Source: JANXVV01 sp038230975 (GTDB lineage: Bacteria > Planctomycetota > Phycisphaerae > Tepidisphaerales > Tepidisphaeraceae). From it: a stretch of DNA of 28,140 nucleotides. This document shows positions 23,087 through 28,140 of this stretch, piece after piece. A program made the translations under genes and the position numbers. The stretch lies in NCBI GenBank assembly GCA_038230975.1, contig JBBRMF010000039.1, positions 1 to 28,140 of the forward strand, in the 5' to 3' direction. The notes under the pieces were generated by a model, which saw nothing but the letters and a program-made list of their open reading frames with translations, was not told the origin of the DNA and ran no database searches. Numbering within the stretch: position 1 is the first letter of the stretch; every line of letters begins with the position of its first letter.

Positions 23087-23677
23087 TTACGGAATCGCCA
23101 ATTTCATCAGGATGGCATCTGATTCATTGCCGGCGTTCATTCGCCGCAATGTGCTTTCCTTTTCAACATACATCTTCGAGTCATCCATGTTTTCTTGAAT
23201 GATTTTTGCCAGTTGCGCAGAATCTTTCAAATCTTTGAACTTTGAATAGTTGGGCTCGAGGCCTTTGTAAATTAATTTTCCCGATTCGAGGACGATTTTC
23301 GCGGTGGGATAATATTTGTCGTTCGGGAAAGCCGGATCGGCCAGATGCGCGATCGGTTGCAACGTCATAAACCGCGAACCTTTGAGTTCCGTGATCCAGG
23401 CGCGCCATGCAGACGATTTGGTTTCGTAATGATCGTCTTTCTTAGTGTACGCCACGGCCTGAACCACGTAGCAATGCGAATCAAACGGCGCAACGACATA
23501 CATGTTGCCAGAGTTGGCATCGTCGACATCGATCCAAAAGCCATTCAGCTTGGAATCCACCTTGCTTTTATCCGGATCACCCAACGGAACGGGCAGGCAA
23601 GAAGCCAAAGTCAAAAGACCGAATAGCGCCGTTACGAAGACCAAGTTACGGTTCACACCATTAAAGCTATGAGCCAT
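23087..23677 (-). CDS. Hypothetical lipoprotein
   Basis: The 196-residue product begins with a signal sequence and a lipobox LASC with Cys27 (NLVFVTALFGLLTLASC), so it should be lipid-anchored. The mature part has alternating hydrophobic and polar strands (NGFWIDVDDANSGNMYVVAPFDSHCYVVQAV, KSSAWRAWITELKGSRFMTLQPI), like a small beta-rich domain, and a charged helical end (DLKDSAQLAKIIQENMD). I do not recognise the domain. It is 43 nt upstream of the esterase gene and may be co-transcribed with it. Confidence 0.75.
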   Translation of the reverse strand: MAHSFNGVNRNLVFVTALFGLLTLASCLPVPLGDPDKSKVDSKLNGFWIDVDDANSGNMYVVAPFDSHCYVVQAVAYTKKDDHYETKSSAWRAWITELKGSRFMTLQPIAHLADPAFPNDKYYPTAKIVLESGKLIYKGLEPNYSKFKDLKDSAQLAKIIQENMDDSKMYVEKESTLRRMNAGNESDAILMKLAIP

Positions 23678-23860
23678 CGCTGCACCTGTTTTTTGAAGCC
23701 ACCCCCTGGGAAAAACATGGGTTTCGCCAAAGTTTCGTCAATCATGCTACCAGAGTTCTAAAGTGCAAGCACGAGTTTTTCGAGAGAATAGGTTTGCAAT
23801 TCCTTCATATCTCAATCGAATTTTATTCAGTTCGTGGCTCAAAGCCGCTATAGCGTTCGC

Positions 23861-24121
23861 ATGACCCAACTCACCGTTGAGCAAGCCAATGATCGTCTTG
23901 GCGATTTGGTTGATGCGGCTATGCAAGGCGAAGAGGTCGTTCTTGTCCATAGCAACCACGGAGCCATTCGACTCGTCCCCGTTGAGCAGCCCAATCAGAA
24001 CCGTCCTCAGTTTGGCAGTGCCAGGGGACTTATTTCCATGTCGGATGACTTTGATGCGCCCTTGGAAGATTTTCGCGAATACATGGAATCGTTGCTACCG
24101 GATTGTCTGTCGCCCAGTTAG
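23861..24121 (+). CDS. Phd/YefM-type antitoxin (orphan)
   Basis: The 86-residue protein looks like a VapB/Phd-type antitoxin: MTQLTVEQANDRLGDLVDAAMQGEEVVLVHSNHGAIRLVPV is the DNA-binding, swapped-hairpin N-terminus, and the tail SMSDDFDAPLEDFREYM is the usual toxin-binding end for partners of PIN-domain toxins. The tail then runs on with ESLLPDCLSPS. The start at 23861 is where similarity begins; an earlier in-frame codon at 23834 would add nine residues. No toxin gene follows on the plus strand: the gene overlaps the end of cysNC by 27 nt, tail to tail. It is either an orphan antitoxin or half of a lost pair. Confidence 0.72.
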   Translation: MTQLTVEQANDRLGDLVDAAMQGEEVVLVHSNHGAIRLVPVEQPNQNRPQFGSARGLISMSDDFDAPLEDFREYMESLLPDCLSPS

Positions 24122-26035
24122 TAGCGATAGAACCCTTTCCACTGCTTCCTCGACCCCAACATACTCCGTCCCCAGCACCAAATCCGCATTCTTCGGCTCT
24201 TCAAACGCGGCACTCACCCCGGGAAAACTCGCAATAATCCCGGCATCGGCAAGTTTGTAAACACCGCTCTGATCGCGTTGGCGACAAATTTCCACCGGAG
24301 CGGACAGGTACACTTCGATAAACCGGTCTTCCCCGATGACTTGCTTCGCGCGCTGACGGACCGCCTCGTGGGGTGACACAAATGCGCAGATGCAGATCAA
24401 ACCGGCATCGTTCAGAATCCTGGCGACCTCGGCGCTGCGACGTAGGTTCTCGCTGCGATCATCGGCGGAAAAACCAAGATCGCGGCTCAGGCCTTGTCGC
24501 ATGTTCTGGCCATACAGCACAGTGACCGCACGACCGGCATCAAAGAGACGCTTTTCCAGCGCAGCCGCCAATGTGGATTTCCCGCTGCCGGTCAGACCCG
24601 TCAGCAAAATGGTGACCGCTTTTTGATCGAACCGTGTTTCGTGATCGGCAACAGAAACAAATCCGGTTTTGAGTTTGAGATGCTCGCTGGGTTGCTCGGT
24701 CCAGTGATCGCCGCCAGCGCCGCGATCCTGCTTTTCGAGGATCATGCCCGCGCCAACCGTGCTGTTCGTCAATCGATCGATCAGGATAAATGCGCCGGTG
24801 CTGGCGTTGATTTTATAAGGGTCGTAAGCAATGGGCTGATTGAGGCTGAGCAGGACATGGCCCACCTCATTCATCGCCAATTCGGTGACCGCTTTTTTCT
24901 CTAGCGTGTTGACATCGACCGCGTATCGCAACTCGGCAATTTCACCGGCCACCTGGCGCGTCGTCTGCTTGATCGTGTAAGTCTTGCCCCGAACGAACGG
25001 TTTCTCGGCCATCCAGACGACCATCGCCTCTACCTGCTGACTAACATGCGGTGCATCCGCAGGATGCACCAGCATGTCGCCACGGCTGACGTCGATCTCA
25101 TCCTCAAGCGTCACGGTGACCGCCATCGGCGCAAAGGCTTCCCCCAACTCACCCTCAAACGTAACAATCGAAGCGATGCGGCTTTTTTTCCCGCTGGGGA
25201 AGGCCATCACTTCGTCCCACTTCCGCAAAATCCCCGAAGCAATCGTGCCGGCGAAACCCCGGAAATCGAGATTGGGCCGCAGGACATATTGAACCGGGAA
25301 TCGCATCTCGGCGAGGTTTCGATCGGAGGCAATATGCACCGTCTCCAGATGACCGAGCAACGGTCGCCCTTCATACCAGGGCATGGCGGCGCTTTTGTCG
25401 ACAACGTTATCACCCTTGAGCGCGCTCATCGGAATAAACTGCACGTCCGGAATTCCGAGCTTTGCGATGAACCCGGTGTAGTCGGTTTTGATCTCCTCGA
25501 ATCGTTCCTGCGAAAAACCGACAAGGTCCATCTTATTGATTGCCACGACAACGTGCTTGATGCCCAGAAGCGAGACGATGAAGCTATGACGGCGAGTCTG
25601 AGTCTGCACACCATGCCGCGCATCGATCAGGATGATCGCCAGTTGGCAAGTCGAAGCGCCGGTCGCCATGTTGCGGGTGTATTGCTCATGGCCGGGCGTG
25701 TCGGCGATGATGAACTTACGCTTGTCGGTCGAGAAATATCGGTACGCGACATCGATCGTAATCCCCTGTTCGCGCTCGGCTTTCAGCCCATCCGTTAAGA
25801 GCGCCAAGTCGACTTCGCCCGCAACCCCCGTCGTGCCGAACTTCGCGCTGTCGCGCTTCACGGCCGCGAGCTGATCCTCGTAGATCATCTTCGTATCGTG
25901 CAACAAACGACCAATGAGCGTGGACTTACCATCGTCGACACTTCCGCAGGTCAGGAAGCGAAGAAGTTCCTTTTTCTGGTGACGGTCGAGGTATTGATGG
26001 ATGTTTTCGGAATCGAGGCCGTCCTGGTGCATCAC
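24095..26035 (-). CDS. cysNC: CysN-CysC bifunctional sulfate adenylyltransferase GTPase / APS kinase
   Basis: This fusion carries out two steps of sulfate activation. The CysN GTPase drives APS synthesis by CysD, and the CysC kinase phosphorylates APS to PAPS. In 646 residues the EF-Tu-like GTPase domain has GSVDDGKST (31-39), DTPGHEQYT (112-120) and NKMD (167-170), followed by the beta-barrel domains to about 440. CysC starts near 465, with a P-loop GLTGSGKST at 480-488, then RSENLRRSAEVARILNDAGLICICAFVSP. Both halves look complete. The gene follows cysD but is separated from it by a 518-bp cassette. PAPS reduction genes are not in this window. Confidence 0.95.
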   Translation of the reverse strand: MMHQDGLDSENIHQYLDRHQKKELLRFLTCGSVDDGKSTLIGRLLHDTKMIYEDQLAAVKRDSAKFGTTGVAGEVDLALLTDGLKAEREQGITIDVAYRYFSTDKRKFIIADTPGHEQYTRNMATGASTCQLAIILIDARHGVQTQTRRHSFIVSLLGIKHVVVAINKMDLVGFSQERFEEIKTDYTGFIAKLGIPDVQFIPMSALKGDNVVDKSAAMPWYEGRPLLGHLETVHIASDRNLAEMRFPVQYVLRPNLDFRGFAGTIASGILRKWDEVMAFPSGKKSRIASIVTFEGELGEAFAPMAVTVTLEDEIDVSRGDMLVHPADAPHVSQQVEAMVVWMAEKPFVRGKTYTIKQTTRQVAGEIAELRYAVDVNTLEKKAVTELAMNEVGHVLLSLNQPIAYDPYKINASTGAFILIDRLTNSTVGAGMILEKQDRGAGGDHWTEQPSEHLKLKTGFVSVADHETRFDQKAVTILLTGLTGSGKSTLAAALEKRLFDAGRAVTVLYGQNMRQGLSRDLGFSADDRSENLRRSAEVARILNDAGLICICAFVSPHEAVRQRAKQVIGEDRFIEVYLSAPVEICRQRDQSGVYKLADAGIIASFPGVSAAFEEPKNADLVLGTEYVGVEEAVERVLSLLTGRQTIR

Positions 26036-26064
26036 AAGCTTTTCTTTCTGTTATCCAAGAGTAG

Positions 26065-26110
26065 GTGAACGCCAAGGCGCCAAGAACGCCAAGGAAGAAA
26101 ACGCCAAGAA
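26065..26110. repeat. Left terminal inverted repeat of the GxxExxY cassette
   Basis: The repeat is built from AACGCCAAG-type units: AACGCCAAG, GCGCCAAG, AACGCCAAG and, after a purine spacer, AACGCCAAG. It is the near-exact complement of 26537-26582, differing at the second unit (GC against TT) and in the purine spacer. It ends immediately before the stop codon of the enclosed gene. Confidence 0.85.
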
Positions 26111-26524
26111 TTAGTTGCGAATGACTCGCTTGATTCCATCTTTCAGAAAAATCGTGTTGAAATTGACCAGCAAACCGAGCTTTATTTCCGTGATCTTCAG
26201 ATACGTCAATACTTGGGCTTTATGCAACGGTGTCAACTGTTCCACCGCTTTGAATTCCACAATGAGCCTTCCCCCGGCGACAAAATCAAGTCGCTTGAAA
26301 CCGATGAATTCACCTTTGTATTCCACATTGATCACAACTTGCCGCTCAAAGGGTATTTCCCTCAACCGAAATTCAATCGCCAACGCAGATTCGTAAAGGC
26401 CTTCATCCAATCCCGGTCCTAATCTGCGATGCACTTCAATCGCAGCGACAATGACCGCAGGCGCCAGTGCATCTGTTTCCAAATCCGGTTCAACATATGG
26501 CGGTTCCTCGCCGTCGTATGGCAT
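26111..26524 (-). CDS. GxxExxY family protein (PD-(D/E)XK nuclease-like)
   Basis: The 137-residue protein has the motif that names the family, Gly38-x2-Glu41-x2-Tyr44 (GPGLDEGLYESAL). A nuclease-like core follows: Asp80 in RLDFVAGG, and Glu90-x-Lys92 in LIVEFKAVEQL, which is the D-x9-E-x-K pattern of PD-(D/E)XK enzymes. A helix (HKAQVLTYLKI) and the terminal strand LGLLVNFN complete it. No active-site residue is visibly lost, and the frame is intact. A purine-rich AAGAAGAGG-type sequence precedes the ATG. No substrate is known for the family. Its exact fit between the inverted repeats suggests that gene and repeats move or are maintained together. Confidence 0.82.
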   Translation of the reverse strand: MPYDGEEPPYVEPDLETDALAPAVIVAAIEVHRRLGPGLDEGLYESALAIEFRLREIPFERQVVINVEYKGEFIGFKRLDFVAGGRLIVEFKAVEQLTPLHKAQVLTYLKITEIKLGLLVNFNTIFLKDGIKRVIRN

Positions 26525-26536
26525 CTTCTCTTCCTC

Positions 26537-26582
26537 TTCTTGGCGTTTCGTACCTTGGCGTTCTTGGCAACTTGGCGTTCAC
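26537..26582. repeat. Right terminal inverted repeat of the GxxExxY cassette
   Basis: This is the inverted partner of 26065-26110, read on the plus strand as TTGGCGTT-type units with the same spacing. It lies 12 nt upstream of the enclosed gene's ATG, so it could carry or overlap that gene's promoter, or be read through from cysD. Confidence 0.85.
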
Positions 26583-26596
26583 TCCATCTTCATCCT

Positions 26597-27505
26597 TCAA
26601 AAATACCCTTCCCGCTTCTTCTGCTCCATCGAACCCGCTTCATCATGGTCGATCATGCGACCCTGCCGTTCGGAGTTCTTGGCGACAAGCATTTCCTGGA
26701 TAATTTCGGGGAGAGTGATCGCGGTGCTTTCGGTCGCGCCGGTCAACGGATAGCAGCCAAGGGTTCGGAAGCGGACGACTTTCATCTCAGGCTTCTCGCC
26801 TTCCTTCAAAGGCATGCGGTCGTCGTCAACCATGATGAGGTTACCATCGCGTTCAATGACCGGACGTGGCGCGGCAAAGTAGAGAGGAACAATCGGGATA
26901 TTTTCCAGGTGAATGTATTGCCAGACATCCAGCTCCGTCCAATTGGAAAGCGGGAAGACGCGGATGGATTCGCCTTTGTTCACTTTGCCGTTGTAGAGAT
27001 TCCAGAGTTCGGGGCGCTGGTTCTTTGGATCCCACTGATGCAGACGATCGCGGAAGGAATAAACGCGTTCTTTCGCGCGGCTCTTTTCTTCATCGCGGCG
27101 AGCCCCACCAAACGCCGCATCGAAACCATACTGGTTCAGGGCGTCTTTCAAAGCCTGCGTTTTCATGATGCCGGTATATTTATTCGAGCTGTACGTGAAG
27201 GGATTGATTCCATCCTTCAGCGCTTCGGTATTGATGTGCTCAATGAGTTCAAGTTGATTGTCGCGAATGAATTGATCGCGAAAGATGATCATCTCCCGGA
27301 ACTTGTACGTCGTGTTGACGTGCATCAGTTTGAATGGCATGCGGCCGGGGAAGAACGCCTTCTGGGCCAATCGCACCATGACCGAAGAATCTTTCCCGAT
27401 CGAATACAGCATGACCGGATTCTGAAACTCGGCGGCCACTTCCCGAATAATATGGATGCTCTCGGCTTCAAGCTGCTTGAGATGGGTCAGGTTGTAACGG
27501 CTCAT
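26597..27505 (-). CDS. cysD: CysD, sulfate adenylyltransferase subunit 2
   Basis: This ATP-sulfurylase subunit makes APS from sulfate and ATP together with the GTPase CysN. The 302-residue protein equals E. coli CysD in length and follows it throughout: LKQLEAESIHIIREVAAEF, the PP-loop YSIGKDSSVM (34-43), FPFKLMHVNT-type strand, GGARRDEEKSRAKER, IRVFPLSNWTELDVWQYI, and the C-terminal RFRTLGCYPLTGA. ATG 27505 is chosen for this match; a TTG at 27517 is the alternative. It is the first gene of the cys operon, with no obvious regulator next to it. Its stop lies 14 nt from the cassette that separates it from cysNC. Confidence 0.96.
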   Translation of the reverse strand: MSRYNLTHLKQLEAESIHIIREVAAEFQNPVMLYSIGKDSSVMVRLAQKAFFPGRMPFKLMHVNTTYKFREMIIFRDQFIRDNQLELIEHINTEALKDGINPFTYSSNKYTGIMKTQALKDALNQYGFDAAFGGARRDEEKSRAKERVYSFRDRLHQWDPKNQRPELWNLYNGKVNKGESIRVFPLSNWTELDVWQYIHLENIPIVPLYFAAPRPVIERDGNLIMVDDDRMPLKEGEKPEMKVVRFRTLGCYPLTGATESTAITLPEIIQEMLVAKNSERQGRMIDHDEAGSMEQKKREGYF

Positions 27506-27517
27506 CAGGTCTTTCAA

Positions 27518-27892
27518 AACGGCGTCAATTGCGGTGATGGGTTGTACTCAACCCGGGTCTTACCAACGGTTCATTGGATGCCCGGGCCGGATCACCCGGC
27601 GTTTGCTGGCAATCGACAGATTAGTGGAAGGCAGTGGCAGGATGCAAGCAGACAATGACCCTGATGTTCCGGATTTTGACAATTTGATGGACGCATCGAT
27701 TGGCGATCGCACGGGTCGTCAGCAATATGATCGATCAGATTCCGCCCGAAGTTGCGCGGCTCATGCCCCAAAAAGCAATCGAGCGCAAGGATGTTCTTCG
27801 TGGATCCAATCGGCCTCCGTGGCACTACTTTAAGTTAGGCCTGAAGCTTTGTTTCTCATGTTTGAACGTGACACTGGTTCTTTTGACTTCCT
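27518..27892. other. Gene-poor region upstream of cysD
   Basis: Several overlapping frames of 60-100 codons exist on both strands, but none looks like a protein I know, and no tRNA or riboswitch fold was recognised. The part next to cysD has two CCCGGG-centred palindromes (near 27558-27563 and 27583-27588) that could form small hairpins in the cysD leader. The region presumably holds the cysD promoter, but I could not assign it. Confidence 0.35.
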
Positions 27893-28078
27893 TCAATGAT
27901 CGCGCGGTTGAGCCACCAAGCCGCCCCATTCCTGACGGGTCGCGATGGGCACATAGCCAGCTTCCATGCCTTCTGGCGGAGTGACCCGCAGCGCGGGGTC
28001 AAGATCGGCAAGGGTTCCGACCGTGGGCGGAGCGAAGTAATCGCGATCCTTCGGCCAGCTACGATGCATCTTTCCCAC
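27893..28078 (-). CDS. Small hypothetical protein (61 aa), possibly frameshifted
   Basis: This minus-strand frame reads like a real soluble protein (MHRSWPKDRDYFAPPTVGTLADL, VTPPEGMEAGYVPIATRQEWG) with GC-rich third positions. Its first in-frame starts are a GTG at 28078 and an ATG at 28069, neither with a good ribosome binding site. A strong AGGAG at 28108-28104 instead precedes an ATG at 28098 in a different frame, which reads MSNSSPEWE and then loses protein-like character. A small indel between 28098 and about 28080, natural or from sequencing, would join the two. I do not recognise the family. Confidence 0.45.
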   Translation of the reverse strand: MGKMHRSWPKDRDYFAPPTVGTLADLDPALRVTPPEGMEAGYVPIATRQEWGGLVAQPRDH

Positions 28079-28106
28079 TCTGGACTGGAGTTGCTCATTG
28101 TTTCTC

Positions 28107-28140
28107 CTATTGCTGGGTCTTACGAAGTTCCACCATCGCC
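28107..28140 (-). CDS. C-terminal fragment of a gene entering from the right edge
   Basis: One minus-strand frame from the window edge reads AMVELRKTQQ and stops at TAG (28109-28107), just ahead of the ribosome binding site for the next ATG at 28098. The short spacing fits an operon. Only about ten residues are visible, so neither the frame nor the identity is secure. Confidence 0.3.
   Translation of the reverse strand, partial: AMVELRKTQQ

Larger units (their letters stand above)
26065..26582. mobile_element. Single-gene cassette bounded by 46-bp terminal inverted repeats
   Basis: The 518-bp unit has near-perfect terminal inverted repeats (26065-26110 and 26537-26582, 5 mismatches in 46) that enclose one GxxExxY nuclease-like gene, whose stop codon directly abuts the left repeat and whose ATG lies 12 nt inside the right repeat. 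The unit sits between cysD and cysNC, leaving only about 29 and 14 nt of other sequence to either gene, a normal operon gap. I see no target-site duplication. I infer an inserted element; no transposase or known insertion-sequence signature is present. Confidence 0.65.

Noticed and set aside
26065..26110. The AACGCCAAG array as a CRISPR or replication-origin iteron array
   Set aside because: The units are only 8-9 nt, there are no spacers, and a mirror-image copy lies at the other side of a single gene, which fits a terminal repeat better.
26429..27658. A 409-codon plus-strand frame opposite cysD and part of the GxxExxY cassette
   Set aside because: The minus strand carries unmistakable CysD, and the plus-strand product shows no family features.
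27518..27892. Sulfur-related riboswitch or tRNA upstream of cysD
   Set aside because: No conserved riboswitch core or cloverleaf pattern could be found by eye; only short CCCGGG palindromes are visible.

Overview
The window looks like chromosomal DNA of a moderately GC-rich bacterium, most likely a planctomycete near the Phycisphaerae. This is inferred from gene content (a DUF4337 protein, an Fe-S/flavin reductase partner of a NirA-type siroheme enzyme, a SufS-SufE fusion, a UvrC-like protein with no nuclease half, a flippase-like protein with a large periplasmic insert) and from GC-rich palindromes of the 'ATGGGCGTCTCGCCC' type, which I associate with that group. No tRNA, rRNA or CRISPR array was recognised.

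Layout. (1) 283-4303, plus strand: a siroheme nitrite/sulfite reductase, a reductase with an RnfB-like [4Fe-4S] motif plus FAD/NADPH modules, and a 181-residue remnant of a molybdopterin nitrate reductase. (2) 4304-4551: a long imperfect palindrome. (3) 4552-14432, minus strand: a suf operon read sufB - hicA (broken) - hicB - sufC - palindrome - sufD - uma2 - sufSE - sufT-like, followed by a DUF4337 membrane protein, a histidine phosphatase, a small protein and a hexose-6-phosphate mutarotase. (4) 14760-17784, plus strand: a small secreted protein, a UvrC-like protein, a small cysteine-rich protein and a XerD-type recombinase whose start lies inside the cysteine-rich gene. (5) 17794-23677, minus strand: two small hypothetical proteins, an HDOD protein, a VOC protein with a duplicated C-terminal module, a flippase-like protein, an esterase and a lipoprotein. 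(6) 23861-27505: a plus-strand orphan Phd-type antitoxin converging on a minus-strand sulfate-activation operon, cysD-cysNC. (7) 27518-28140: a gene-poor stretch, a small uncertain gene and the tail of a gene that starts outside the window.

The core chemistry is iron-sulfur cluster assembly (SufBCD scaffold, SufSE sulfur donor, SufT-like maturation), sulfate activation (CysD, CysN-CysC) and siroheme-dependent reduction of nitrite or sulfite. The reductases need the Fe-S clusters that the suf operon makes.

The most distinctive pattern is how small accessory genes and palindromes sit inside core operons. A GxxExxY-type PD-(D/E)XK nuclease-like gene lies exactly between two 46-bp terminal inverted repeats built from 'AACGCCAAG' units, and the whole 518-bp unit separates cysD from cysNC. 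A hicAB pair whose toxin carries an in-frame stop lies between sufB and sufC. A Uma2 gene lies between sufD and sufS. One palindrome has become the C-terminal codons of SufSE, and another lies in frame ahead of sufD.
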